Assembly (NCBI RefSeq): GCF_049650445.1
Contig: NZ_JBASAD010000033.1
Span: 62,001-126,000, forward strand
Source: Castellaniella sp049650445
GTDB lineage: Bacteria > Pseudomonadota > Gammaproteobacteria > Burkholderiales > Burkholderiaceae_B
Direction: 5' to 3'
Length of the DNA: 64,000 nt
The notes beneath the pieces are model-generated. The model was not told the origin of the DNA and searched no databases. It saw nothing but the letters and a program-made list of their open reading frames with translations. This document shows positions 28,171 to 36,844 of the stretch, one piece after another. The position numbers and the translations under genes were made by a program. The stretch's first letter is position 1, and each line of letters opens with the position of its first letter.

Positions 28171-28947
28171 CTATTTTTCAGCGAAGGCACGCTCGTAGAC
28201 GTAATCGCCGGGCTCACCCACCCCCGGAGACACGACGAAACCGCGTGCGTCCAGCATGGCGCGGATGTCGGTCAGCATGGCCGGGCTGCCGCAGATCATG
28301 GCGCGATCGACGGCGGGGTCCAGTGGCGGCAGGCCGATATCGTCGAACAACTGACCGGTTTCGACCAGAGTCGTCAGCCGGCCCTGGTGCTCGTAGGGCT
28401 CGCGCGTCACTGTGGGGTAGTAGATCAGCTTGTCGCGCACCATTTCGCCCAGGTATTCGTCCTGGGGCAGTTCCTGACGGATGTAGTCGGCGTAGGCCAG
28501 TTCGCTGACGAAGCGCACGCCGTGCATCAGGACGATCTTTTCGAAACGGTCGTAGACCTCGGGGTCCTTGATGATGCTGAGAAACGGCGCCAGCCCCGTG
28601 CCGGTGGCGAACAGGTACAGGTGGCGGCCCGGGCGCAGATCGTCGGCCACCAGGGTGCCGACCGGCTTGCGGCTGACCAGCACGGCGTCGCCCGGCTGCA
28701 GGTGCTGCAAGCGAGAGGTGAGCGGGCCGTTGGGGACCTTGATGCTGAAGAATTCCAGATTGTCTTCGTGATTGGCGCTGGCGATGCTGTAGGCGCGCAT
28801 CAGCGGCTTGCCCTCGACCTCCAGACCCAGCATCACGAAATGGCCGTTGTGGAAACGCAGGCCGGGATCGCGGGTGGTCTTGAAGGAGAACAGCGTGTCA
28901 TTCCAGTGACGCACGCTGAGGACTTGCTCGGAATTGAAAGCGGCCAT
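28171..28947 (-). CDS. fpr: Ferredoxin-NADP+ reductase
   Basis: A 258-residue FAD enzyme of the bacterial FPR type that passes electrons between NADPH and ferredoxin or flavodoxin. The FAD-binding RAYSIASANHEDNLEFFSIKV is near residue 51. The NADP-binding LFATGTGLAPFLSI is near 113 and MICGSPAMLTD near 220. The C-terminus YVYERAFAEK ends in a short tail typical of subclass I. Such enzymes often help in oxidative stress, fitting the nearby oxyR. The gene is divergent from the iron-uptake operon. Confidence 0.94.
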   Translation of the reverse strand: MAAFNSEQVLSVRHWNDTLFSFKTTRDPGLRFHNGHFVMLGLEVEGKPLMRAYSIASANHEDNLEFFSIKVPNGPLTSRLQHLQPGDAVLVSRKPVGTLVADDLRPGRHLYLFATGTGLAPFLSIIKDPEVYDRFEKIVLMHGVRFVSELAYADYIRQELPQDEYLGEMVRDKLIYYPTVTREPYEHQGRLTTLVETGQLFDDIGLPPLDPAVDRAMICGSPAMLTDIRAMLDARGFVVSPGVGEPGDYVYERAFAEK

Positions 28948-29166
28948 GACGAAAAACGGACTCCAGGATTCGGGGATGTGTATGTCTATGAAGAGATGGT
29001 ACGGCGGTGGTCAGGAAACGCAAGACCGGACCCTGCGTGACGCAGGGGGTTTCTTGATTTTGCGCAAGAACAGCCACAAAACAGGGCGGATTTCCTGCAT
29101 TCGCGGAGGATTTTAACGTGTTCAGCTTGCCTTACGTTGATCGCGATGATAAATTCGCATTCGTTT

Positions 29167-29181
29167 TGAGAATTGTTCTCA
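29167..29181. promoter_or_regulatory. Fur-like palindrome upstream of the ferric ABC operon
   Basis: The perfect palindrome TGAGAATTGTTCTCA (6-3-6) is set in an AT-rich stretch 23 bases before the fbpA ATG and just ahead of a TATATT (-10-like, 29185-29190). It resembles the core of bacterial Fur boxes. The downstream operon imports iron, so iron repression is the natural reading. Confidence 0.75.
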
Positions 29182-29204
29182 TTTTATATTACGAGCCCCT
29201 CATC

Positions 29205-30245
29205 ATGCCGATTCGCCTGCGCGCCCTGCCCTTTGTCCGACGTCTGTCCCTGCTGGCTGCGGCTCTGCCGCTGATGGCGGGCACCGCCCTGGCGGCGGAA
29301 GTCAATCTGTACACCACCCGCGAGCCCAAACTCATCGAACCGCTGCTGGCCTCTTTCACCCAGGACACCGGCGTCAAGGTCAACACGGTTTTCGTCAAGG
29401 ACGGCCTGCTGGAACGGGTCCGGGCCGAAGGCGCGCAATCGCCGGCCGATGTGCTGATGACTGTGGACATCGGCAATCTGCTGGATCTGGTGGACGGCGG
29501 CGTCGCCCAGCCGGTGGATTCCGCCGTGCTGAAAGCCGCCATTCCCGCCCACTTGCGCGCAACCGATGACCAGTGGTTCACCCTGTCGCTGCGCGACCGG
29601 GTCGCCTACGTCGCCAAGGACCTGGACGTCCAGACCTTCCACTATGAAGATCTGGCCGACCCTCGCTGGAAGGGCAAGGTCTGCATTCGTTCTGGCCAGC
29701 ACCCCTACAACACCGCACTCATCGCTGCCCTGATCGCCCACAACGGCGTCGAGGCAACGGAGCAATGGCTGCGCGGCGTCAAGGCCAATCTGGGCCGCCC
29801 CGCGACCGGCGGCGACCGCGACGTGGCGCGCGACATCCTGGGCGGGATCTGCGACGTGGGCATCGCCAACGCCTATTACGCGGGCCATATGAAGAACGCC
29901 AAAGAAGGCAGCGATGCCCGCCGCTGGGGGGACGCCATCCGCGTCATCCGGCCCACCTTCAAGAACGCGCCGGGCACGCACGTCAACATCTCCGGCGCCG
30001 CCGTGGCGCGCCACGCGCCGCATCGGACCGAAGCCGTCCAGTTGCTGGAATACCTGGTATCGGACAAGGCGCAAAGCCTCTACGCCCAGGCCAACTACGA
30101 ATACCCGGTCAAGGCGGGCGTGACGCTGGACCCGACCGTGGCCAGCTTCGGGCCGCTGACCATCGACACCCTGCCCCTGACCGAGATCGCCCGCCACCGC
30201 AAACAGGCGAGCGAGCTGGTCGATCGCGCCGGTCTGAGCCAGTAA
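29205..30245 (+). CDS. fbpA: Ferric iron binding protein (FbpA/AfuA type)
   Basis: A 346-residue periplasmic iron-binding protein. The signal peptide is residues 1-27 (ends ALA), and the mature start EVNLYTTREPKLIEPLL is typical. The ligand region GGICDVGIANAYYAGH near residue 222 carries the tandem tyrosines that bind Fe3+ in this family. ATG 29205 is preferred to the upstream frame from 29118, which would run through the Fur-like operator. It is first in fbpABC. Confidence 0.93.
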   Translation: MPIRLRALPFVRRLSLLAAALPLMAGTALAAEVNLYTTREPKLIEPLLASFTQDTGVKVNTVFVKDGLLERVRAEGAQSPADVLMTVDIGNLLDLVDGGVAQPVDSAVLKAAIPAHLRATDDQWFTLSLRDRVAYVAKDLDVQTFHYEDLADPRWKGKVCIRSGQHPYNTALIAALIAHNGVEATEQWLRGVKANLGRPATGGDRDVARDILGGICDVGIANAYYAGHMKNAKEGSDARRWGDAIRVIRPTFKNAPGTHVNISGAAVARHAPHRTEAVQLLEYLVSDKAQSLYAQANYEYPVKAGVTLDPTVASFGPLTIDTLPLTEIARHRKQASELVDRAGLSQ

Positions 30246-30254
30246 ACGCACGAC

Positions 30255-31907
30255 ATGGCGGCAAGCGGCCGATTCCAGGCCTGGCCCTGGCACGCCGGAA
30301 CAGTCCTGGCGGCACTGGGCGTGCTGGCCCCGATCCTGGCCCTGATGATTCAGGCGGGCCAGGGCTCGGGCGGTCACTGGAGCCATCTGCTGCAATTCGT
30401 CCTGCCCGGCGTACTGGCCCAGACGCTGGGCCTGCTCGCCGGAGTCGGCCTGCTGGCTACCGCCCTGGGCGTGGGTGCCGCCTGGCTGGTGACAGCCTAC
30501 GATTTTCCCGGCCGCAGAATCCTGTCCTGGGCCCTGCTGCTGCCGCTGGCCGTACCCACCTACATCGTGGCCTATGCCTACCTGGACATCCTGCATCCCA
30601 TCGGCCCCGTCCAGGAGGCCATCCGCACCCTGCTGGGCTATTCCAGTCCGCGCGAATTCCGACTGCCCGATCTGCGCAATCTGCCAGGCGCCATCGTGCT
30701 GTTGTCCTTCGTGCTGTATCCCTACGTCTACCTGACCACCCGCAGCATGTTTTCCAGCCAGGCAGCCCATCTGATGGAAGCCGCCCGGCTGCTGGGCTAC
30801 GGCCCCTGGGGCGCCTTCCGGCGCGTCGCTCTGCCGCTGGCCCGGCCCGCCATCGCCGTCGGCCTGTGCCTGGTGCTGCTGGAAACCTTGAACGACATCG
30901 GCGCCTCCGAATTCCTGGGCGTCCAGACGCTGACCGTCGCCATCTACACCACCTGGGTGACCCGCTCCGACCTGGCGGGCGCAGCCCAGATCGCTTTAGT
31001 CGCCCTGCTGCTGGTGACGATCCTGATCGCTGTCGAGCGCCACGGCCGCCGACGCCTGCGCTACACCGGCACTCGCCGCGCCGCGCCGATCCGCCCGCAC
31101 CTCTTGCACGGACCGGCCGGCTGGCTGGCCACCCTGCTGGGCCTGGCACCCGTCCTGATCGGCTTCGTCGCGCCGGCCGCCTATCTGCTGGCGCTGACCT
31201 GGGAACGCCTGGGTGCGGGCCAAGGGCCTTCGGCCGCCCTGCTGCGAGCCGCCGGACAGACGCTGATGGTCTCGGCGCTGGCCATGATGATCGCCCTGGC
31301 CATCGGTCTGATCGTTGCCTGGAGCCGCCGCATCCTGCCCCGCGCACGCGCCTGGATGCGCGCCCTGCCCCGGTTGGCGACGCTGGGTTACGCCGTGCCC
31401 GGCACGGTCCTGGCCATCGGCCTGCTGTTCCCCCTGATGGCGGCTGAGCGGGGGCTGGCGGCGCTGCGCGAGGCAACCGGTATGGACCCGACGGGCCTGG
31501 TATTGCTCGGCACCCCGGCCGCTCTGGCGCTGGCCTACGTGATCCGCTTCCTGACCATTCCCGTGGGCACGCTGGAGGCCGGACTGGACCGGATTCCACC
31601 GTCCCTGGATCAGGCCGCACGCCTGCTGGGCGAAAATGTCCACGGCATGTTGCGGCGCGTGCATCTGCCCCTGCTGCGCCCGGCGCTGGCCGCTTCGGCG
31701 CTGCTGGTGTTCGTGGACGCGATGAAGGAACTGCCCGCCACGCTGCTGCTGCGGCCCCTGAATTTCGATACCCTGGCGACCTGGCTGTACGCCGAGGCTG
31801 CGCGCGGCACCTACGAAGAAGGCGCCATCGCCGCCCTGGGCATCGTCGCCGCCGGCCTGTTGCCCGTGATCCTGCTGGCCCGCCTGATGGACCGCCCTGC
31901 CGTCTGA
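30255..31907 (+). CDS. fbpB: Ferric iron ABC transporter permease (FbpB type)
   Basis: A 550-residue fused permease. Two homologous halves of about six helices each (roughly 15-265 and 290-545) are visible, each with an EAA loop: AARLLGYGPWGAFRRVALPLARP near 178 and AARLLGENVHGMLRRVHLPLLRP near 453. This double architecture is characteristic of FbpB-like iron permeases. It lies 9 bases after fbpA and 8 before fbpC. Confidence 0.93.
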   Translation: MAASGRFQAWPWHAGTVLAALGVLAPILALMIQAGQGSGGHWSHLLQFVLPGVLAQTLGLLAGVGLLATALGVGAAWLVTAYDFPGRRILSWALLLPLAVPTYIVAYAYLDILHPIGPVQEAIRTLLGYSSPREFRLPDLRNLPGAIVLLSFVLYPYVYLTTRSMFSSQAAHLMEAARLLGYGPWGAFRRVALPLARPAIAVGLCLVLLETLNDIGASEFLGVQTLTVAIYTTWVTRSDLAGAAQIALVALLLVTILIAVERHGRRRLRYTGTRRAAPIRPHLLHGPAGWLATLLGLAPVLIGFVAPAAYLLALTWERLGAGQGPSAALLRAAGQTLMVSALAMMIALAIGLIVAWSRRILPRARAWMRALPRLATLGYAVPGTVLAIGLLFPLMAAERGLAALREATGMDPTGLVLLGTPAALALAYVIRFLTIPVGTLEAGLDRIPPSLDQAARLLGENVHGMLRRVHLPLLRPALAASALLVFVDAMKELPATLLLRPLNFDTLATWLYAEAARGTYEEGAIAALGIVAAGLLPVILLARLMDRPAV

Positions 31908-31915
31908 GAACCGAT

Positions 31916-32698
31916 ATGCTGGAACTGAACCGGATTTCCCTGAGTTACCCCGCCGACAGTGGCCGGCGCGCCGTACTGCGCGAACTGAGTCTGAACCTGG
32001 AAAGCGGGCAGATTGCCTGCCTGCTGGGCTCCTCGGGCTGCGGCAAGACCAGCGTGCTGCGCGCCATCGCCGGCTTCGAACCGCTGGACGGGGGTTCGAT
32101 CCGCCTGGACGGACGACTGCTGTCGGGCGACGGGGCCCGCGTCGAACCCGAACACCGGCGTGTGGGCATGATGTTCCAGGACTATGCGCTGTTCCCCCAC
32201 CTGGACGTGGCGGCCAACGTCGGCTTCGGCCTGCGCCGCCTGGACACGGCCGAACGCGGCCGACGCGTGCGCGGCCTGCTGGAACTGGTGGGGCTGGCGG
32301 GTCAGGAGGCACGCCGTCCCCATGAATTGTCCGGCGGCCAGCAGCAACGCGTGGCACTGGCCCGGGCCCTGGCGCCCGAACCCGATCTGCTGCTGCTCGA
32401 CGAACCTTTTTCCAATCTGGACGTGGACGCCCGCGAACGGCTGGCCTTCGAACTGCGCGATCTGCTGAAAGCAGCGGGACGCACTGCGCTGTTGGTCACC
32501 CACAATCAGGCGGAGGCTTTCGCCGTGGCCGACCGGATCGGCATCCTGAAGGAAGGCCGGCTGGCCCAGTGGGACACCCCCTACGGCATGCACCACCACC
32601 CGGCCACACCGGAAATCGAGGCCTTCATCCACCGCGAGGCCCTGATGGCCAAACGCGCGCAGGCGGGTTTACGCGGCGCGCCTTCGATCGCCGCCTGA
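31916..32698 (+). CDS. fbpC: Ferric iron ABC transporter ATPase (FbpC type)
   Basis: A 260-residue ATPase. Walker A is GSSGCGKTS (about 38-46), the Q-loop is MMFQDYALFPHLDV, the signature is LSGGQQQRVALAR near 138, Walker B is LLLLDEPFSNLDVD near 158, and the H-loop is VTHNQAEA. It is shorter than most FbpC proteins (about 345), lacking the C-terminal regulatory domain. The C-terminus ends 4 bases before the convergent ntrC stop. Confidence 0.92.
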   Translation: MLELNRISLSYPADSGRRAVLRELSLNLESGQIACLLGSSGCGKTSVLRAIAGFEPLDGGSIRLDGRLLSGDGARVEPEHRRVGMMFQDYALFPHLDVAANVGFGLRRLDTAERGRRVRGLLELVGLAGQEARRPHELSGGQQQRVALARALAPEPDLLLLDEPFSNLDVDARERLAFELRDLLKAAGRTALLVTHNQAEAFAVADRIGILKEGRLAQWDTPYGMHHHPATPEIEAFIHREALMAKRAQAGLRGAPSIAA

Positions 32699-32702
32699 AC
32701 GA

Positions 32703-34229
32703 TCAGTCCTCGAGGGCCGGGCCCGTCTCCGGGTCCATGCCCAGTTCTTTGCTCTTGCGGGTCAAGGTATTGCGGCCGATGCCCAGGCGCAGCGCGGCCT
32801 CGCCGCGGCGGCCGCCGGCCTGCTCCAGCCCGACCCGCAGCAGCGTCCGCTCGAAGTCCCGCAGCAGTTCATCCATCACGCAGGGTTCGCGACGCGCCAG
32901 GCGCGCCCGCGCCTCGATCGCCAGCGCGGCGCACCAGCCAGACTGGGCCTGAGACGCGGCCGCTTCCGGACCGGGGCCTTGCCCCGAACTGGCGCCAGGC
33001 TCGGCCCAGCCCGTGTCTCCGGCATCCAGGATTTCCGGCGGCAGATCCTCCAGGCCGACTTCCGCGCTGGGCGCCATGACCGTCAGCCACTGGCAGACGT
33101 TCTCCAGTTGGCGGATGTTGCCGGGATAGTCGAAGCGGCGCAGCGCCTCCAGCGCGGCGGCATCGGGCCGGCGCACCGGCACGCCCAGCTCGGCCGCGCT
33201 GCGCGCCAGGAAGTGTCGCGCCAGGGATTCGATGTCCTCGCGGCGTTCCCGCAGGGGCGGCAGGCGCAGGCGGATGACGTTCAGGCGGTGGAACAGATCG
33301 GCGCGAAACAGGCCCGCCCGCACCCGCTCTTCCAGCGGCTGGTGGGTCGCGGCCACGATGCGGACGTCCGCCTGAACGGGTCGCGCGCCACCCACCCGGT
33401 AGAAGGCGCCTTCGGCCAGCACCCGCAGCAAGCGGGTCTGCAATTCGGCCGGCATGTCGCCGATCTCGTCCAGGAACAACGTCCCCCCGTCGGCCTCCTC
33501 GAAGCGCCCCCGGCGCGACTGGACCGCACCGGTGAAGGCGCCGCGCTCGTGGCCGAACAGTTCCGCCTCCAGCAGATCGCGCGGGATGGCGGCCGCATTG
33601 ACCGCCACGAAGGGCCCGGCGGCGCGGCGGCTGTGCCGATGCAAAGCCCGCGCCACGAGTTCCTTGCCGGTCCCCGATTCCCCGGTGATGAGCACAGTGG
33701 CACCCGACTGGGACAGGCGGCCGATCGCGCGGAACACGTCCTGCATGGCCGGAGACTGCGAGGGGGCCATTTCCGCCACACCGGGCAGGGGCCTGGACCC
33801 GGCCTCGGCATGGTCCGGCTGGGCGACGCCGGCGGCATGGCGGGACGGCGCAGACTGAGCGGCGCGGCCGATCAGTTCGACGGCAGCCTGGATGTCAAAA
33901 GGCTTGGCCAGATAGTCGAAGGCGCCCTGCTCGAAGGCCGCCACCGTCGTGTCCAGATCGGTGTAGGCCGTCATCATGATGACGGGCAGGCCCGGCAGGC
34001 GCGCGCGCACCGTCGCCAGCACGCTCAGGCCGTCGGGCCCCGGCATGCGGATATCGGACACCAGCACCACCGGCCGGTCCGGATCCTCCGCCCCCGCCAG
34101 CGCATCGAGGGCCGCCTTCAAGGCCACACCGTCGGCAAAGCTGCGCACCGGCCAGCCGGCCTTGTCCAAGGCCTTTTCCAGCACCCAGCGCATGCCGGGT
34201 TCGTCGTCCAGAATCCAGATCGTGTTCAT
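32703..34229 (-). CDS. glnG: Nitrogen response regulator NtrC
   Basis: A 508-residue sigma-54 activator. The receiver domain has a phosphoacceptor in LVSDIRMPG near residue 57. The AAA+ domain has Walker A GESGTGKE near 183, the sigma-54 contact motif GAFTGA near 235, and Walker B FLDEIGDM. The C-terminal Fis-type HTH is GRRGEAALRLGIGRNTL near 475. It is paired with ntrB 13 bases upstream and glnA before that. NtrC sites and a sigma-54 promoter precede glnA, so the system controls itself. Confidence 0.96.
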   Translation of the reverse strand: MNTIWILDDEPGMRWVLEKALDKAGWPVRSFADGVALKAALDALAGAEDPDRPVVLVSDIRMPGPDGLSVLATVRARLPGLPVIMMTAYTDLDTTVAAFEQGAFDYLAKPFDIQAAVELIGRAAQSAPSRHAAGVAQPDHAEAGSRPLPGVAEMAPSQSPAMQDVFRAIGRLSQSGATVLITGESGTGKELVARALHRHSRRAAGPFVAVNAAAIPRDLLEAELFGHERGAFTGAVQSRRGRFEEADGGTLFLDEIGDMPAELQTRLLRVLAEGAFYRVGGARPVQADVRIVAATHQPLEERVRAGLFRADLFHRLNVIRLRLPPLRERREDIESLARHFLARSAAELGVPVRRPDAAALEALRRFDYPGNIRQLENVCQWLTVMAPSAEVGLEDLPPEILDAGDTGWAEPGASSGQGPGPEAAASQAQSGWCAALAIEARARLARREPCVMDELLRDFERTLLRVGLEQAGGRRGEAALRLGIGRNTLTRKSKELGMDPETGPALED

Positions 34230-34242
34230 GCAGCCTCCGGCG

Positions 34243-35196
34243 TCATGCCAGTTCCAGCGGCAACAGCAGACGGAATTCGGTGCGTCCGGGGACGGAGTCG
34301 AATTCCAGCAGACCGCCCTGCCGCTGCAGACATTCCTGGGCCAGGCTCAGGCCCAGGCCGGTACCCTGCGCCCGACCGGTCACCAGGGGATGAAAGAGCT
34401 TGTCGCGCAGGGCCTCGGGCACCCCGGGGCCGTTGTCGATGACCGCGATCCGCAAGCCCAGGCGGTGCTGACCGTCGGCCAATACCGGTTGATGCAGGAT
34501 GCGAGTGCTCAGGTGCAGCGTGGGCGCGTCCAGGTCGGTGGCCTCGGCCAGTGCCTGTGCGCCGTTGCGTGCCACGTTCAGCAAGGCCTGCAGCAACGGG
34601 TCGCGATCGGCGCGCATGTCCGGCACCGAAGCGTCATAGTCGCGCTCCAGACGGATGCGTTCACCGAACTCCAGACGGACCAGAGCCAGGACCCGTTCGC
34701 ATAGTTCATGGACATTGAACACACTGGGCACGGCGGCCGGCTGGCCGGACGAGCTCAAGCGGCTCACCAGTGCAGCCAGCCGGTCGGCCTCGGCCACGAT
34801 CACCTGAGTGTATTCGCGCAGATCGCCGCGCGGCAGTTCCATTTCGAGCAACTGGGCGGCGGCCCGCAGGCCGGCCAGGGGATTGCGGACTTCGTGCGCC
34901 AGATTGCGCAGGGTTTCGCGCTGCGCTGCCTGGGTATCGCGGGCCTGCCGCAGATCGTCCAGATGGCCGCCCTGATGGACAGGGATTTCGATCAACCAGG
35001 CCCAGGGCTGACTCCGCAACGGCGTTTTCAGGACGCTGTCGCGGCCGTCCAGCCAGGGCTGCGCGGGCTGCCCCGCCAACTGGCGACGGGATTGGCCCAA
35101 CAGTTCTTCCGCCGCGCCGTTGGCGTGGCGGATCCGGTGGGACTCGTCCAGCAACAGGACCGCAGTGCGCAGCAGGTCGAGGCCGGACGTGTCCAC
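34243..35196 (-). CDS. glnL: Nitrogen sensor kinase NtrB
   Basis: A 317-residue cytoplasmic histidine kinase without membrane segments. An N-terminal PAS domain (residues 1-95) is followed by the phosphorylated histidine in LAHEVRNPLAGLR near 120. The ATP-binding HATPase has LLNVARNGAQAL, VIDNGPGVPEAL, and the G2 box GTGLGLSLAQ near 285. I chose GTG 35196, with a GCGAGGA ribosome site, over the longer ATG 35385 frame, which would overlap glnA. PII would regulate it; no glnB/glnK is in the window. Confidence 0.93.
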   Translation of the reverse strand: MDTSGLDLLRTAVLLLDESHRIRHANGAAEELLGQSRRQLAGQPAQPWLDGRDSVLKTPLRSQPWAWLIEIPVHQGGHLDDLRQARDTQAAQRETLRNLAHEVRNPLAGLRAAAQLLEMELPRGDLREYTQVIVAEADRLAALVSRLSSSGQPAAVPSVFNVHELCERVLALVRLEFGERIRLERDYDASVPDMRADRDPLLQALLNVARNGAQALAEATDLDAPTLHLSTRILHQPVLADGQHRLGLRIAVIDNGPGVPEALRDKLFHPLVTGRAQGTGLGLSLAQECLQRQGGLLEFDSVPGRTEFRLLLPLELA

Positions 35197-35207
35197 CGCA
35201 ATCCTCG

Positions 35208-36620
35208 CTAGAGGGAGTAATACATGTCGAATTCGACCGGATGCGGGGTCACCCGCAGGCGATCGAGCTCGTTGGCCTTCAGGTCCAGAAAGGCGTCCAG
35301 CAGATCGTTGCTGAAGACCCCGCCGCGCGTCAGGAAGTCGCGGTCGCGATCCAGGGCTTCCAGCGCCTGATCCAGCGACGAGCACACTGTCGGGATCTTG
35401 GCGTCTTCTTCCGGCGGCAGATCGTACAGGTTCTTGTCGGCCGGATCGCCCGGGTGGATCTTGTTCTGGACGCCGTCCAGGCCCGCCATCATCAGGGCCG
35501 AGAAAGCCAGATACGGATTGGCCAGCGGGTCCGGGAAGCGGGCCTCGACACGACGCGCCTTGGGGTTGCTGACGTAGGGGATGCGGATCGAGGCCGAGCG
35601 GTTGCGCGCGGAATACGCGAGCTTGACCGGGGCTTCGTAGTGCGGCACCAGGCGCTTGTAGGAGTTCGTGCCCGGATTGGTGATGGCATTCAGGGCGCGG
35701 GCGTGATGGATGATGCCGCCGATGTAGTACAGGGCGAATTCAGACAGACCGCCGTAGCCGTTGCCGGCGAACAGATTCTGGCCATCCTTCCAGATGGACT
35801 GGTGCACGTGCATGCCCGAACCGTTGTCGCCTACCACGGGCTTGGGCATGAAGGTTGCGGTTTTGCCGTAGACATGGGCCACGTTGCGGATCACGTACTT
35901 CATGGTCTGGGTCCAGTCGGCACGCTGAACCAGGGTGCTGAAACGGGTGCCGATTTCCAACTGGCCGCAGTTGCCGACCTCGTGGTGGTGGATTTCCACC
36001 GGCACGCCCATCTGTTCCATCAGCAGGCACATTTCCGAGCGCATGTCGGCGAAGGAATCAGTCGGCGACACAGGCACGTAGCCGCCCTTGACGGCCGGAC
36101 GATAGCCCAGATTATTGCCATTGGAATCATGGGCATTGGACCAGGCGGCCTCATCGGAGACGATCTTGACGAAGCTGCCGCTCATGTCCGAGTTCCAGCT
36201 CACGCCGTCGAACACGAAGAATTCGGGTTCCGGACCGAAATAAGCCGTGTCGCCCAGGCCGCTGGACTTCAGATAGGCCTCGGCGCGGCGGGCCAGAGAA
36301 CGCGGATCGCGGTCGTAGCCCTTCAGGTCGGACGGTTCGACCACGTCGCAGGTCAGAATCAGCGTGGTTTCTTCGCGGAAGGGGTCCAGACGCGCCGTCC
36401 CGGCGTCCGGAATCAGAATCATGTCGGACGCCTCGATGCCCTTCCAGCCCGGCAGCGACGAGCCGTCGAAGGCGACGCCCGATTCCATGCGGTCCTCGTC
36501 CATCTGGCTGGCGGGAACGGTCAGGTGATGCTCCCGGCCCAGGGTGTCGGTAAAACGGCAATCCACGAACGCCACTTCGCGTTCGGCGATCATCTGCACA
36601 ACGTTTTCAGGGGTGGACAT
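35208..36620 (-). CDS. glnA: Glutamine synthetase type I
   Basis: Assimilates ammonia onto glutamate. The protein has 470 residues, the class I-beta size. The segments FDGSSLPGWKGIEASDM, the metal and substrate pocket EVGNCGQLEIG, the ATP-binding KPVVGDNGSGMHVHQS, and the adenylylation loop KNLYDLPPEE (tyrosine near 397) are all present, so GlnE-type control is expected. The TSS is predicted from a sigma-54 promoter at 36683-36698. ntrB and ntrC follow on the same strand. Confidence 0.97.
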   Translation of the reverse strand: MSTPENVVQMIAEREVAFVDCRFTDTLGREHHLTVPASQMDEDRMESGVAFDGSSLPGWKGIEASDMILIPDAGTARLDPFREETTLILTCDVVEPSDLKGYDRDPRSLARRAEAYLKSSGLGDTAYFGPEPEFFVFDGVSWNSDMSGSFVKIVSDEAAWSNAHDSNGNNLGYRPAVKGGYVPVSPTDSFADMRSEMCLLMEQMGVPVEIHHHEVGNCGQLEIGTRFSTLVQRADWTQTMKYVIRNVAHVYGKTATFMPKPVVGDNGSGMHVHQSIWKDGQNLFAGNGYGGLSEFALYYIGGIIHHARALNAITNPGTNSYKRLVPHYEAPVKLAYSARNRSASIRIPYVSNPKARRVEARFPDPLANPYLAFSALMMAGLDGVQNKIHPGDPADKNLYDLPPEEDAKIPTVCSSLDQALEALDRDRDFLTRGGVFSNDLLDAFLDLKANELDRLRVTPHPVEFDMYYSL

Positions 36621-36682
36621 AAAAGCTCCTGCGCCAAATCGTATCGTCAAAGGGAAAAGCTCGAGGCTTCGTCAGATTTATT

Positions 36683-36698
36683 AGCAATGACCGTGCCA
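36683..36698 (-). promoter_or_regulatory. Sigma-54 promoter of glnA
   Basis: The minus strand reads TGGCACGGTCATTGCT (36698-36683), a near-perfect -24/-12 element (TGGCAC-N5-TTGC). Transcription should start about 12 bases on, near 36672, leaving a leader of about 50 bases to ATG 36620. Confidence 0.93.
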
Positions 36699-36782
36699 AC
36701 TTTTTGGGTGGTGGTTCCAGGCAGCGGTGCCCAGTCTGCCGACCAGGTGGCAGTCGTACAGAACGCGAATGCACAACCATAC

Positions 36783-36799
36783 CGCACCATTAGAGTGCA
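36783..36799. promoter_or_regulatory. NtrC binding site, proximal (imperfect)
   Basis: CGCACCATTAGAGTGCA differs from the palindromic NtrC consensus TGCACC-N5-GGTGCA at one base in the left half and two in the right half. It lies about 110 bases upstream of the predicted sigma-54 start. Confidence 0.7.
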
Positions 36800-36825
36800 T
36801 ATTTTAGTGCATTGTGCCCCATGAA

Positions 36826-36842
36826 TGCACCATCAAGGTGCA
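36826..36842. promoter_or_regulatory. NtrC binding site, distal (perfect)
   Basis: TGCACCATCAAGGTGCA is an exact match to TGCACC-N5-GGTGCA. It is 43 bases from the proximal site, that is about four helical turns, which suits cooperative NtrC oligomers. It ends 2 bases after the convergent boundary of hemW. Confidence 0.9.
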
Positions 36843-36844
36843 AT

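Noticed and set aside
29184..30770. 528-residue minus-strand ORF opposite fbpA
   Set aside because: Low-complexity Gln/Ala/Gly-rich shadow frame of a well-supported iron-binding protein gene.
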